A DNA stretch of 48,731 nt, from the NCBI GenBank assembly GCA_016188605.1, contig JACPHP010000008.1:1-48731 (forward strand), read 5' to 3'. Source of the stretch: Candidatus Spechtbacteria bacterium (lineage in GTDB: Bacteria; Patescibacteriota; Minisyncoccia; Spechtbacterales; JACPHP01). Every line of letters starts with the position of its first letter. The first letter of the stretch is position 1. Under the pieces are notes generated by a model. The model worked only from the letters and a program-made list of their open reading frames with translations, did not search any database and was not told the DNA's origin. Below are positions 1 through 9,478 of the stretch, piece after piece. Position numbers and translations under genes: made by a program.

Positions 1-162
1 ACTGGGATCACTAATGTTATGAAAAGCAGTGTGCCTCTTGCTAGTATGCCAGTCGGGTGCACGGCTGCGGCAAATTTCAAGAGTGCTTCAGATGGCACAA
101 GTGCTGCTAGCACTGCCTGTGATTCCGCGACCATATACTGCATAAGAGGTACGGGAACATAA
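1..162 (+). CDS. C-terminal end of a pseudopilin-like protein (5' truncated by window)
   Basis: An open frame enters from the left edge and ends at TAA 160-162, giving 53 residues rich in Ser, Ala, Thr, Gly and Cys (for example CTAAANFKSASDG and a final IYCIRGTGT). The composition resembles the secreted C-terminal half of type IV pseudopilins, and it lies 36 bp upstream of a clear pseudopilin gene on the same strand. The diagnostic N-terminal methylation motif is outside the window, so the family is inferred from position and composition only. Confidence 0.5.
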   Translation, partial: TGITNVMKSSVPLASMPVGCTAAANFKSASDGTSAASTACDSATIYCIRGTGT

Positions 163-198
163 AATAAACGAAATTTAAAATGGTTGCTTTACTTCATT

Positions 199-666
199 AT
201 GATAAATCAATTTAAAAAAATAAATTCAAGTAAAAAGGGTTTCACCCTCATAGAATTGCTTGTTGTTATCTCCATAATTGGTATTTTGGCAGGAGTTGTG
301 CTTGTTTCTTTGAACGGCGCGAGGCGAAGCGCTCGTGATACTAAGCGCGTGTCTGATATGAAATCTACACAACTTGCCTTGGAGCTATATTACGCAACAA
401 ACAACAAATATCCTATAGCGGCAGCGGATGCAACCTGCGAAAACTTTTTAACAAATTTGCAGGGCTTAATTGGTCAGACATTTGATGACCCAAGCTCGGG
501 TTCTAGCTATCAGTATGCGGTAGACGCAATAGCGAATCCGCAAAGTTATACAATCAAAGCAGTTTTAGAGGATACGGCCAATGCTGTCCTGTCTAGTTCC
601 AATGACAAAGACGGCACGGCGAATGGTTGTACTTGCGATGATCCTGCGTACTGCTTGCAACCGTAA
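199..666 (+). CDS. Type IV pilin/pseudopilin (N-methylation motif)
   Basis: This is a secreted pilin subunit that would be cleaved and N-methylated by the prepilin peptidase encoded next, then assembled into a type IV pilus or pseudopilus. The N-terminus has a short basic leader followed by KGFTLIELLVVISIIGILAG, the class III signal with cleavage after Gly and Glu at mature position 5. The C-terminal part has Cys residues (CTCDDPAYC) that may form a disulfide loop. I prefer the ATG at 199; the upstream TTG at 184 would only add MLYFI. No Shine-Dalgarno is visible. About 155 aa is normal for a major-pilin-like subunit. Which pilus role it has cannot be told from sequence. Confidence 0.9.
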   Translation: MINQFKKINSSKKGFTLIELLVVISIIGILAGVVLVSLNGARRSARDTKRVSDMKSTQLALELYYATNNKYPIAAADATCENFLTNLQGLIGQTFDDPSSGSSYQYAVDAIANPQSYTIKAVLEDTANAVLSSSNDKDGTANGCTCDDPAYCLQP

Positions 667-693
667 CAACATCTAGTTATTAGGATTATTTAT

Positions 694-724
694 CAAGCCC
701 CTAGCACCACTAGGGGCTTGTTTT
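694..724 (+). terminator. Intrinsic terminator after pilin gene
   Basis: A perfect 10-bp stem CAAGCCCCTA / TAGGGGCTTG with a 7-nt loop is followed at once by TTTT. It lies 28 bp after the pilin stop codon. Confidence 0.8.
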
Positions 725-747
725 GTGGAAGCCTGGCTTCCACAAAA
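721..747. repeat. Palindrome TTTTGTGGAAGCC / GGCTTCCACAAAA
   Basis: A perfect 13-bp inverted repeat with a 1-nt loop, starting in the T-run of the preceding terminator. A close relative (TTTGTAGAAGCC / GGCTTCTACAAA) is at 18962-18990, so this is a dispersed palindrome family. Confidence 0.8.
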
Positions 748-754
748 ATAATCT

Positions 755-783
755 TTGGAGATGAATTTTAGATATGATATAAT
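755..783 (+). promoter_or_regulatory. Candidate promoter for prepilin peptidase (leaderless)
   Basis: TATAAT at 778-783 is preceded, 17 bp upstream, by TTGGAG (755-760), a weak -35. The ATG at 790 is only 6 bp after the -10 box, so a transcript from here would start at or next to the start codon (leaderless mRNA). Confidence 0.5.
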
Positions 784-789
784 GAAAAT

Positions 790-1656
790 ATGAGTATTAT
801 TATCGCATCATTTATTTTCGGGCTTTTTGTGGGAAGTTTTGTGAATGTTGTCGTGCATCGCATGGACAGCGGCAAGCCGATTATCTTCGATCGCTCTCGT
901 TGCCTAAACTGCGCGCGTGAGCTTTCATGGTATGAACTTATACCGCTTGTCAGTTTCGTTATTCAAAGAGCAAGATGCCGTTCGTGCAAAGAAAGAATAT
1001 CATGGCAATATCCAATTATGGAGTTAGTAACAGGGATTCTCTTCGCATTCATTTTATGGCACACTCCTATCGCTCATGATTCTATTAGAATTGCATTGTA
1101 TGTAGTATTTGAGTGGGCCATAGCATCAGGGCTATTGATAATATTTGTGTATGATTTAAAACATTATATTATTCCTGACAGTGTACTCGTTTTTCTAATT
1201 ATTACTACTTTAATCGCTATTTTGTTTGGCGTTTGGAATCTAGAGTTTGTTTGGAAGTTGCCGTTTATTGGATGGTCTATCTCAGATATGGGACTAGTGC
1301 GCCACCTATCTGATATAAGATGGATAGCGGCGGCTACAGCGATTGTGTCGGGCGTGGTTGCGGCATTACCATTTGCGGCAATTTCTATTTTCTCTAAAGG
1401 AGAGTGGATGGGGCTGGGAGATCCGAAGTTAGTATTTTTTATGGGGCTTCTTTTGGGTCCGCAAAAGGTGCTTGTCGCGCTTTTTCTGTCGGTGATTATA
1501 GGCGCTGTTTTTGGACTCGTCCTCATTGCTTTGGGCAAAAAAAGCATGCAAAGCCAGATTCCATTTGGCCCTTTTTTGATAATAGGAACGGCGATGGCGA
1601 ATTTTTGGGGAATGCTAATCTATTCATCATATATAAATTTATTTTTGGCAGTGTAG
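790..1656 (+). CDS. pilD: Prepilin peptidase (A24 family leader peptidase/N-methyltransferase)
   Basis: An inner-membrane aspartic protease that removes the short leader of type IV prepilins and methylates the new N-terminal Phe. The 288-aa protein opens with the family sequence GLFVGSFVNVVVHR, then a cytoplasmic zinc-type domain with two pairs of Cys (CLNC and CRSC) as in the bifunctional enzymes. About eight hydrophobic segments follow. The two catalytic Asp regions are FVYDLKHYIIPD and GLGDPKL (canonical GxGD). Length matches the family. It sits among five pseudopilin genes, whose products are its expected substrates. The start is the ATG directly after a TATAAT box. Confidence 0.95.
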   Translation: MSIIIASFIFGLFVGSFVNVVVHRMDSGKPIIFDRSRCLNCARELSWYELIPLVSFVIQRARCRSCKERISWQYPIMELVTGILFAFILWHTPIAHDSIRIALYVVFEWAIASGLLIIFVYDLKHYIIPDSVLVFLIITTLIAILFGVWNLEFVWKLPFIGWSISDMGLVRHLSDIRWIAAATAIVSGVVAALPFAAISIFSKGEWMGLGDPKLVFFMGLLLGPQKVLVALFLSVIIGAVFGLVLIALGKKSMQSQIPFGPFLIIGTAMANFWGMLIYSSYINLFLAV

Positions 1657-1696
1657 TGCCGTTATGGGCAATGTCTTTAACGGCACTCGTAGCCAC

Positions 1697-1725
1697 CGCA
1701 GACTAAACGCGGAAATACGCGGAAG
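1697..1725. repeat. Dispersed repeat, ACGCAGACTAAACGCGG family, copy 1
   Basis: Intergenic sequence with the words CGCAGACTAAACGCGG and ACGCGGAAG. Similar copies lie at 20921-20967 (upstream of nusG) and 24046-24104 (upstream of thyX). Two of the three follow an AACGGCACT word that pairs with an upstream AGTGCCGTT, making a short inverted repeat. Confidence 0.7.
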
Positions 1726-1761
1726 GTTCAAAAGTAGGTTAGCTAGGTATTAGTAATTTGT

Positions 1762-2280
1762 ATGACCCAGCATAATCAGCAAACAGGATTTACTTTAATA
1801 GAATTGCTTATTGTTATAGCGATCACAGCAATTATTGTTATAATTACTATAGTAAATAGCCGCGAAGGAGATAAAATTTTGGCAGTGGATTTGTCTGCGC
1901 AGAGAATTGTTGCTGCGTTGCGCGAGGCGCAGAATGACGCGCTAGGCGGGAAAACAGTTGGCGGGAACCATCCCGCGGGAGGATTTGGAGTTCATATAAA
2001 AGAGGGGGAGCCTATATATATTTTTGCTGATATTAATCAGGATCATGTATATAATGATGGCGAAGAACAGCAGACTATAAATCTTGAGGAAAATGCCATA
2101 CTGCAAACTGGGACTAATATGGATGTTTCGTTTGTTGCGCCGACGCCGGACGTGTACACAAATGGCGGCCCACTCGGCACTTTTTCTACAATAACAATAA
2201 CTATTACAAGTTCTGATGGATCTTATACTCAAATTGTTAATGTAAACTACGTCGGCGCAATATGGGTGGAATATCTATGA
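1762..2280 (+). CDS. GspH/FimT-type minor pseudopilin
   Basis: A minor pilin-like subunit with the methylation motif TGFTLIELLIVIAITAIIVI near residues 8-28, followed by a charged helix (LSAQRIVAALREAQNDAL) and a beta-rich C-terminal domain of the kind found in GspH/FimT pseudopilins. The 172-aa length and place in a run of pseudopilin genes support a role in priming pilus assembly. No Shine-Dalgarno is seen before the ATG. Assignment to GspH/FimT rather than another minor pilin class rests on gene order and fold-like pattern, not on a search. Confidence 0.85.
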   Translation: MTQHNQQTGFTLIELLIVIAITAIIVIITIVNSREGDKILAVDLSAQRIVAALREAQNDALGGKTVGGNHPAGGFGVHIKEGEPIYIFADINQDHVYNDGEEQQTINLEENAILQTGTNMDVSFVAPTPDVYTNGGPLGTFSTITITITSSDGSYTQIVNVNYVGAIWVEYL

Positions 2281-2283
2281 ATG

Positions 2284-2369
2284 TCAATAACTAAAGTCTA
2301 AAGTTTTAAAGTTTTTACATTAAATCATTTGGACTTTATTTATAATTTGACATTAAAGATTTGTTAGCT
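2284..2369. repeat. Intergenic hairpin family with TTTGACATTAAA words, copy 1
   Basis: Imperfect inverted repeat of words such as AAAGTCTAAAG and TTTGACATTAAA. Related copies are at 6781-6900 (before gatA) and 15781-15898 (before gyrB). Each lies between co-directional genes and ends a few tens of bases before the next start codon. Confidence 0.65.
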
Positions 2370-2391
2370 TTGATTATTGTCAAGTATTATT

Positions 2392-2940
2392 ATGCAAAAG
2401 ATTCATCATGGCCAATCCGGCTTCACCCTAATTGAAACACTGTTAGCTACGGCAATCTTAACTATTGCCATAGTCGGCGCTTTATCCTTAATAACGCAAT
2501 CCACGACTTTAACTGGCAGTGTTCGTAATGAGCATATCGCCGCAAACTTAGCGCAGGAGGGAGTAGAGCTTGTGCAAAATATTCGCACCACAAACTGGGT
2601 TATTGACCAGCCTTGGAACACAGGTCTTATTGATGTCACAATCGGGGGAACGACAGATACGTTTATAACGGATCCTTCTGCGTCACCCGTTGTTCTTACA
2701 TCGGCAACATGTGGCTCTATTACAACTAATTTATTTCAAAAAAGTACATACGGCATACCTATGTATGTTCATGATGATGCGGGTAGCGCAACGATTTTCT
2801 CACGATGTATTACGCTTACGGTCATGGATAATCCTGACGATCCTGGCAATCCACAGGCAAACTACATTCGCGTGCAAAGCACGGTTAATTGGGGAACCAG
2901 CCAGCTCACAGCGGAAGATCATCTTTATAACTGGAAATAA
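2392..2940 (+). CDS. PilV/GspI-type minor pseudopilin
   Basis: The protein begins MQKIHHGQSGFTLIETLLA, a typical prepilin leader with Glu at mature position 5, and continues with the hydrophobic helix ILTIAIVGALSLI and the segment EHIAANLAQEGVELVQNIR that is common in PilV/GspI-like minor pilins. The mature domain has two Cys that could form a disulfide. I choose the ATG at 2392 because the TTG upstream adds only five residues before the leader. It would be processed by the prepilin peptidase upstream and probably helps initiate the pilus. About 182 aa is usual for the class. Confidence 0.85.
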   Translation: MQKIHHGQSGFTLIETLLATAILTIAIVGALSLITQSTTLTGSVRNEHIAANLAQEGVELVQNIRTTNWVIDQPWNTGLIDVTIGGTTDTFITDPSASPVVLTSATCGSITTNLFQKSTYGIPMYVHDDAGSATIFSRCITLTVMDNPDDPGNPQANYIRVQSTVNWGTSQLTAEDHLYNWK

Positions 2941-2967
2941 TATATGGATATGCTTTCATTTATTTTT

Positions 2968-3063
2968 CGTCATCGCGCGCCTCGCAACTGTGGGGCGCGG
3001 CAATCTAGTCTCATCATACTAGGAACTAGATTGTTTCTCCGCCAAGGGCGGATCGCAATGACG
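2968..3063. repeat. CGTCATTGCGAG-family palindromic repeat, copy 1
   Basis: Large imperfect palindrome starting CGTCATCGCG and ending GATCGCAATGACG, with inner arms CAATCTAGT / ACTAGATTG. The same family occurs at 3643-3746 and 18658-18748. Its right end includes the ATG used by the next pseudopilin gene. Confidence 0.8.
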
Positions 3064-3624
3064 TATAGGGGGTTGCGAAATGGATACACGCTCATCGAAC
3101 TTTTATTGGGAGTTGCTATTTTTAGCATTGTGGCAGGGGTGGGCGCGATAGCGTTCATATCGGCTCTGCAAGCACAGCGCAATCTAATTGCAGAAAAAAA
3201 TTTGAGCGATAGTACGCGTTTTGCGATTGAATATATGTCGCGACAAATGCGCCTTGCGCAAATTGATGCCACCGGTGTATGCGTTGTAGCTCCTAACAAT
3301 ACTTTTTTCCCCGACGCGCCGCCTGTAAGCAGCGACATATTATTTATTAATAGTAGTGGAAAATGTATAAAATTTTCTTCTGGCGCAAATAAGATTCAGA
3401 TGTGGATGGATGGCACGGGTCCTATCGACTTAACATCAATTAGCGCAGTGCAAATTACCAACCTATCTTTTTTGGTGCAAGGCGGGGCGCAGAGTGACAG
3501 CCTTCAACCGCTCGTTACGATATCCATGACGGCGCAAGGGGTAGTAAAGGATGTTCCAACAGGAGTAATCGTGCCGATACAAACTACAGTGAGTGATCGT
3601 CCAATTGATGTACCGCAAAGTTAA
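3058..3624 (+). CDS. PilW/GspJ-type minor pseudopilin
   Basis: The translation from ATG 3058 begins MTYRGLRNGYTLIELLLG, a correct prepilin leader length. The longer open frame from 2944 would place 38 residues encoded by the palindromic repeat in front of the leader and is not credible. The hydrophobic helix VAIFSIVAGVGAIAFISAL is followed by a beta-rich domain with two Cys (GVCVVAP and GKCIKF). Gene order (GspH-, GspI-, GspJ-, GspK-like) matches the minor pseudopilin set that forms the tip complex in type II secretion and type IV pilus systems. The start codon lies inside the preceding repeat, which is unusual. Confidence 0.85.
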   Translation: MTYRGLRNGYTLIELLLGVAIFSIVAGVGAIAFISALQAQRNLIAEKNLSDSTRFAIEYMSRQMRLAQIDATGVCVVAPNNTFFPDAPPVSSDILFINSSGKCIKFSSGANKIQMWMDGTGPIDLTSISAVQITNLSFLVQGGAQSDSLQPLVTISMTAQGVVKDVPTGVIVPIQTTVSDRPIDVPQS

Positions 3625-3642
3625 TTTTAATAATTCCTCGTA

Positions 3643-3746
3643 CGTCATTGCGAGGAGTAGCAACGACGAAGCAATCTATTTGCGCGACTAACAGGATTGC
3701 TTCGCGCGGAGTTTACCTCGAGCTAAGCGAAGGGCTCGCAATGACG
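3643..3746. repeat. CGTCATTGCGAG-family palindromic repeat, copy 2
   Basis: Begins CGTCATTGCGAGGAGTAGC, has inner arms AAGCAATCTA and GGATTGCTT, and ends GGGCTCGCAATGACG. This is the best preserved of the three copies and fills most of the gap between two pseudopilin genes. Confidence 0.85.
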
Positions 3747-3760
3747 GATTGAATAATATT

Positions 3761-4126
3761 ATGAGCAGTAATTCACAAAAAGGGCAAATTTTTATTATGG
3801 CGCTGTTGGTCAGCGCTAGTATCACAGCAATCGCATTAGGAATGTCTAGTATTATTTTATCTGGCGCGCAACAGGCGGGCGATGTCGGTCGTTATGTGCC
3901 GGCATTTTATGCGGCTGATGCCGGCGTTGAGCGAGCGCTTTATCGCTTGCGACAAAATGATAATCAAGTAAATTTTAATGACGGAGTTTTTGTAAACGGC
4001 GCGGCGTATGATGTTATTATCTCTACTCCCGGCAATGGCGAGTGCCCCGCTAGCATTGTAAATATCTGCATATTTTCCACGGGGTCGTTTGACGTTTTAA
4101 GTCGCAGAATTCAGGTATCATACTAG
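3761..4126 (+). CDS. PilX/GspK-like pilus assembly protein
   Basis: The start MSSNSQKGQIFIMALLVS is the 'GQ-hydrophobic' N-terminus seen in PilX- and GspK-like minor pilins, which lack the usual FTLIE motif. The next segment FYAADAGVERALYRLRQN matches the conserved AADAGxExA helix of that family. At 121 aa it is shorter than full GspK and closer to PilX-type proteins. It closes the pseudopilin cluster, and its product would sit at the pilus tip or help priming. ATG 3761 is preferred over TTG 3749, which adds only MNNI. Confidence 0.85.
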   Translation: MSSNSQKGQIFIMALLVSASITAIALGMSSIILSGAQQAGDVGRYVPAFYAADAGVERALYRLRQNDNQVNFNDGVFVNGAAYDVIISTPGNGECPASIVNICIFSTGSFDVLSRRIQVSY

Positions 4127-4174
4127 ACTTGAATCTTGAAATTTATTTTAAATACGTCATTGTGGGCGTAATAA

Positions 4175-6253
<2,079 letters not shown>

Positions 6254-6315
6254 GGTATAAAATCAATATCTGGTTAGGTTGTAACAAAATTTTTAAGTTT
6301 TAATTTTAACACGAT

Positions 6316-6427
6316 ATCTCAAAATTCAAATCTCAAATCGCAAAACTGAAATTCAAATCTTAAAACTACGGCGAAGATTTTAGATTTAAGATTTAGATTT
6401 GAGTTTTGCCATTTGAGGTTTGAGATA
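6316..6427. repeat. Intergenic hairpin family AAATCTCAAATCGCAAAAC, copy 1
   Basis: Long imperfect inverted repeat: a left arm with TCAAATCTCAAATCGC, a conserved centre AAAACTACGGCGAAGATTTT, and a right arm of AGATTT words. Copies at 23231-23374 (before tmk) and 47081-47187 (before nusB) share the centre and arms. This copy ends about 24 bp before gatC. Confidence 0.8.
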
Positions 6428-6450
6428 AAATAATTGACGGACGTAATCTT

Positions 6451-6780
6451 ATGCAATCAATTTCAAAATTAACCAAAGAAGAAGTACTGCATGTCGCTAA
6501 GCTCGCCAAATTGTCTATCACCGACGATGAAGCAGAATCATTCCGTGGCGATTTGTCCGCAGTCTTAACATTTGTAGAAAAATTACAAGAAGTTTCCGTG
6601 GAAGGCGTAAAGCCAACGAGCCAGGCGGGAGATTTAAAGAGCATTATGCGCGATGATGAGCGGGATGGTGTTAATGAGGAAAAAGAAAAGATGCGGGCGG
6701 AAGGAATGATAGCGCAGCTGCCTTCGAAGCAAGACAATTTATTGAAGGTGCCGACGGTGTTTGAAAATAAGAAAGTATAG
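6451..6780 (+). CDS. gatC: Asp-tRNA(Asn)/Glu-tRNA(Gln) amidotransferase subunit C
   Basis: Small subunit that wraps around GatA and helps hold GatA and GatB together in the tRNA-dependent transamidation complex. The 109-aa sequence has the family pattern KLTKEEVLHVAKLAKLSITDDE followed by a second helix (DLSAVLTFVEKLQEVSVEGV) and the conserved SIMRDDE segment. The C-terminal part (LPSKQDNLLKVPTVFENKK) is the usual extended arm. gatA follows after a repeat-filled gap of about 140 bp and gatB is at 26111, so the whole complex is encoded in the window. No Shine-Dalgarno precedes the ATG. Confidence 0.95.
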   Translation: MQSISKLTKEEVLHVAKLAKLSITDDEAESFRGDLSAVLTFVEKLQEVSVEGVKPTSQAGDLKSIMRDDERDGVNEEKEKMRAEGMIAQLPSKQDNLLKVPTVFENKKV

Positions 6781-6900
6781 ACTAAATATCAAAGTCCAAA
6801 TTACAAATGTCAAATGAATGTCAAAGTTCAAAATCCAAAGTTTTAGCATTTGACATTAAGTCATTTGGAATTGATTTGTAATTTGACATTTGGACTTTGA
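6781..6900. repeat. Intergenic hairpin family with TTTGACATT words, copy 2
   Basis: Left arm carries CAAAGTCCAAATTACAAATG and the right arm its imperfect complement (ATTTGTAATTTGACATTTGG). It lies between gatC and gatA and ends about 20 bp before the gatA start. Confidence 0.8.
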
Positions 6901-6920
6901 AATTTTTTAAGCATAATTTT

Positions 6921-8429
6921 ATGGACGACATCACCTCACTATCAATCACAGAACTTCAAAAGAAGCTAGCTAGCCGAGAAGTAAGCTCCGTTGAGTTGGC
7001 GCGCGCGTATCTTTCAAAAATAGAAGAGAAAGATTCTGAAATCGCGGCATATCTTCACGTTATGCAGGAGCGGGCGTTACAGGACGCAGCTCGCGCGGAT
7101 GAGATGTTGGAAACGGGCGAGACTTACTCGTCGCTTTTAGGCATTCCGATAGCTATTAAGGATAATATGCTTATTGAGGGGGAGACGTGCACATCCGGCT
7201 CAAAAATTTTGGGAAATTATACGGCAAGCTATGACGCGACAGTAATTCGCAAATTAAAAGATGCTGGCGCTGTATTGTTGGGCAAAACAAATATGGACGA
7301 ATTCGCGATGGGCTCGTCTACAGAAAATTCTGCCTTTGGTCCAACGCATAATCCGCATGACGTATCGCGTGTACCGGGAGGTTCTTCGGGCGGTTCCGCG
7401 GCAGCAGTTGCCGCGGGAATGTGCGCCGCGTCGCTGGGGTCTGATACTGGTGGCTCAATACGCCAGCCAGCAGCGTTTTGCGGTGTGGTTGGATTTAAGC
7501 CAAGCTATGGCGCGGTGTCACGTCATGGGCTTATGGCAATGGCTTCGTCGCTCGATCAAATCGGGCCACTTGCTCTTACCGCTGAGGATGCGCATATGGT
7601 GTTTGATGTTATTCGCGGAAAGGATCGTTTTGACTCAACCTCGCTTGATATTTCCTCACACGAGGAACTGCCAAAGCCGCAGACATTGCGTATCGGTGTT
7701 CCAAAAGAATATTTTATTTCCGGCATTGATCCTGTGATTGAAAAAAGTGTCCGTGAGGCGATTATGAGGTATCAAGAAATGGGCGCTTCGGTGGAAGAGA
7801 TAAGTTTGCCACACACTGATTATGGGTTGGCTGCTTATTATATCTTGATGCCATCGGAGGTTTCTTCTAATTTGGCTCGATATGACGGTATGCGGTATGG
7901 ATTTTCAATGTTGGGTCCTGGAGAATCACAAAATCTTTCGCAAATATACAATGATTCTCGTAGGGCGGGATTTGGCAAAGAGGTGCGCCGGCGCGTTATG
8001 TTCGGAACTTATACTTTGTCGGCGGGTTATTACGACGCTTATTATATTCGCGCGCAAAAAATACGAACACTCATAATACAAGATTTTCAGAAGGCATTTG
8101 AGAAAGTTGATGTTATAATGACTCCGACTACGCCCAACCTTCCGTTTAAGGCAGGCGAGAAGGTGGCAGACCCGGTTTCTATGTATCTTTCGGATATCTT
8201 TACGGTAACGGTTAATCTTGCCGGTCTGCCGGCGGTGAGCTTACCATGCGGCTGGATAGAGCAAGGAGATGGCGGCGCCACCCCGAAGCCTTTGGCGAAG
8301 GAAGGCGCGAGTCGTTCCGAAGCCTCGGCGAAGGACGGCAAGAAGCTGCCAGTTGGCTTGCAGATTATGGGCAAGCTTTACCATGATGACGAGGTTCTTA
8401 GCGTGGCAGAGTGGCTACATAGTAGTTAA
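6921..8429 (+). CDS. gatA: Glu-tRNA(Gln) amidotransferase subunit A
   Basis: Amidase subunit that releases ammonia from glutamine and passes it to GatB, which converts Glu-tRNA(Gln) and often Asp-tRNA(Asn) to the correct aminoacyl-tRNA. The amidase signature triad is present: Lys80 (AIKDNM), the cis-Ser of GGSSGGS near residue 156 and the nucleophile Ser of GSDTGGSIR near residue 179. I start at ATG 6921 (MDDITSLSITELQKK); the TTG at 6897 lies in the upstream repeat. A foreign-looking Pro/Lys/Ala/Ser-rich insertion interrupts the C-terminal domain between CGWIEQG and KLPVGLQIMGK. It is encoded by two copies of a CGAAGCC...GCGAAGGA repeat that also occurs outside genes. Confidence 0.96.
   Translation: MDDITSLSITELQKKLASREVSSVELARAYLSKIEEKDSEIAAYLHVMQERALQDAARADEMLETGETYSSLLGIPIAIKDNMLIEGETCTSGSKILGNYTASYDATVIRKLKDAGAVLLGKTNMDEFAMGSSTENSAFGPTHNPHDVSRVPGGSSGGSAAAVAAGMCAASLGSDTGGSIRQPAAFCGVVGFKPSYGAVSRHGLMAMASSLDQIGPLALTAEDAHMVFDVIRGKDRFDSTSLDISSHEELPKPQTLRIGVPKEYFISGIDPVIEKSVREAIMRYQEMGASVEEISLPHTDYGLAAYYILMPSEVSSNLARYDGMRYGFSMLGPGESQNLSQIYNDSRRAGFGKEVRRRVMFGTYTLSAGYYDAYYIRAQKIRTLIIQDFQKAFEKVDVIMTPTTPNLPFKAGEKVADPVSMYLSDIFTVTVNLAGLPAVSLPCGWIEQGDGGATPKPLAKEGASRSEASAKDGKKLPVGLQIMGKLYHDDEVLSVAEWLHSS
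8266..8342. repeat. In-frame CGAAGCC..TTGGCGAAGGA repeats inside gatA
   Basis: Two degenerate copies (8283-8302 and 8319-8338) of the word CCGAAGCC-TTGGCGAAGGA lie in frame in gatA and encode TPKPLAKEG and SEASAKDG. The same word occurs in intergenic DNA at 9278-9297 and in folD near 28205-28240. Confidence 0.8.
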
Positions 8430-8448
8430 TTTTGCAGCACAAATATAA

Positions 8449-8536
8449 TCAACGCATAACGAATCACGTACGAATTTACGCATACTCTCTCACAGTAGAT
8501 TCGTTTATTCGTAACAGATTCGTTATTCGTTGATAA
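8449..8536. repeat. Intergenic AACGAATAACGAAT hairpin family, copy 1
   Basis: Inverted repeat with left words CAACGCATAACGAATCACG and right words GATTCGTTATTCGTTG. A second copy is at 28534-28624, just upstream of folD. Confidence 0.8.
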
Positions 8537-8551
8537 TGTTAAACTTTCCCC

Positions 8552-9076
8552 ATGTTTCCTCAGCTACAACAAACAATCACAGCGTTCGATAATTTTATTT
8601 ACTCTTATCCGGGCATTATTCTACCGATAGGCGGTTTTATCATCACCATATTTTTAATATGGATGATTATTTATATGTCTTGGTTTGAAACAGAGCTGTT
8701 GGAAAATTATATCTGGGATTTCATTAACGCGTGGCGCAAAACTGTTTTACCAACAGGCAAGTTTCGCAAGAAATGGGAGCGCATTATTAAAGAAAGTGAG
8801 GTTGAAGATGAAGCGCAGTGGCGCAAAGCCTTAATTTCTTCAGATAATATATTAGATGAGATTATAGCAACGATTGGCTATGATGGTGAAAATTTGGATG
8901 CGCGCCTTTTAAAAATCCAGCCGGGAAACTTTCCTTATCTTGAGGATGCGCATAAAGCCCATCAGGTGCGTGTGTATTTGGAACAGGATCTCACGTATCG
9001 CTTGAATCGTCCGGTATTTGACCACGTTATGGGGATTTATGAAAAAATTTTTCAGGAGTTGGATATATTTGTATAA
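8552..9076 (+). CDS. Hypothetical membrane-anchored protein
   Basis: I do not recognise a named family. The 174-aa product has one strong hydrophobic segment near residues 21-44 (GIILPIGGFIITIFLIWMII) and then a soluble domain rich in charged and aromatic residues (FRKKWERIIKESEVEDEAQWRKAL; QVRVYLEQDLTYRLNRPVFDHVMGIY). This pattern suggests a bitopic membrane protein with a mostly helical cytoplasmic domain. It stands alone between gatA and a strong terminator hairpin at 9141, behind a long intergenic hairpin repeat. Clean coding character over the whole length supports a real gene; the function is unknown. Confidence 0.75.
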   Translation: MFPQLQQTITAFDNFIYSYPGIILPIGGFIITIFLIWMIIYMSWFETELLENYIWDFINAWRKTVLPTGKFRKKWERIIKESEVEDEAQWRKALISSDNILDEIIATIGYDGENLDARLLKIQPGNFPYLEDAHKAHQVRVYLEQDLTYRLNRPVFDHVMGIYEKIFQELDIFV

Positions 9077-9140
9077 TAAAAAAAATTTGAGGAAAATAAA
9101 TATGAATTGGAGTAAAGCAAGGGCGTCGCAGTCTAGATAT

Positions 9141-9189
9141 CCGCCAAAATAAGAACACTCCGCGATGCGGAGTGTTCTTATTTTGGCGG
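9141..9189. terminator. Perfect 23-bp hairpin, likely terminator
   Basis: A perfect inverted repeat with 23-bp arms (CCGCCAAAATAAGAACACTC... and its complement) and a GAT loop. The T-rich inner part of the right arm could terminate transcription from the gene at 8552; on the other strand it lies downstream of tRNA-Asp. Its length is far above that of an ordinary terminator and recalls the hairpin arrays elsewhere in the window. Confidence 0.7.
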
Positions 9190-9297
9190 ATACGATCGGT
9201 ATCCTACGCTAAAGCTTCGGAATGCCTTTCTGTCGTCCGCGTTTTGTCAAAAGATTAGGATGGCATAAAGCCATTCCGAAGCCTTGGCGAAGGATGG

Positions 9298-9373
9298 CGG
9301 ACCCGACCGGATTCGGACCGGCGATCTTCAGCGTGACAAGCTGACGTGTTGGACCAGGCTACACCACGGGTCC
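9298..9373 (-). tRNA. tRNA-Asp (GTC)
   Basis: On the minus strand the cloverleaf has acceptor arms GGACCCG / CGGGTCC, a D arm from GTGTAGCCTGGTCCAACAC, an anticodon stem TCAGC/GCTGA with loop TTGTCAC giving anticodon GTC, and a T arm GCCGG-TCCGAAT-CCGGT. The discriminator is G, as expected for Asp. The next plus-strand bases 9295-9297 complete an encoded CCA, unlike the two CAT-anticodon tRNAs nearby. Confidence 0.93.
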
Positions 9374-9439
9374 TTTTGTGGGTAACGAATATATTCTAGG
9401 GCAAATTAGGAGTTTCGTCTACTGCGCGTAAGAAAAGTA

Positions 9440-9473
9440 AAGGGGGTAGTCTGTAAAAACAGACTACCCCCTT
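9440..9473 (-). terminator. Terminator of the minus-strand LOG/membrane-protein operon
   Basis: A 14-bp stem AAGGGGGTAGTCTG / CAGACTACCCCCTT with a 6-nt loop lies just past the stop of the 9479-9727 gene. On the minus strand it is followed by TTACTTTTC. Confidence 0.75.
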
Positions 9474-9478
9474 GCGTG

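Noticed and set aside
9101-9151. 16-codon frame MNWSKARASQSRYPPK with GAGGAAA upstream
   Set aside because: It ends inside the terminator hairpin and is too short to support without conservation.
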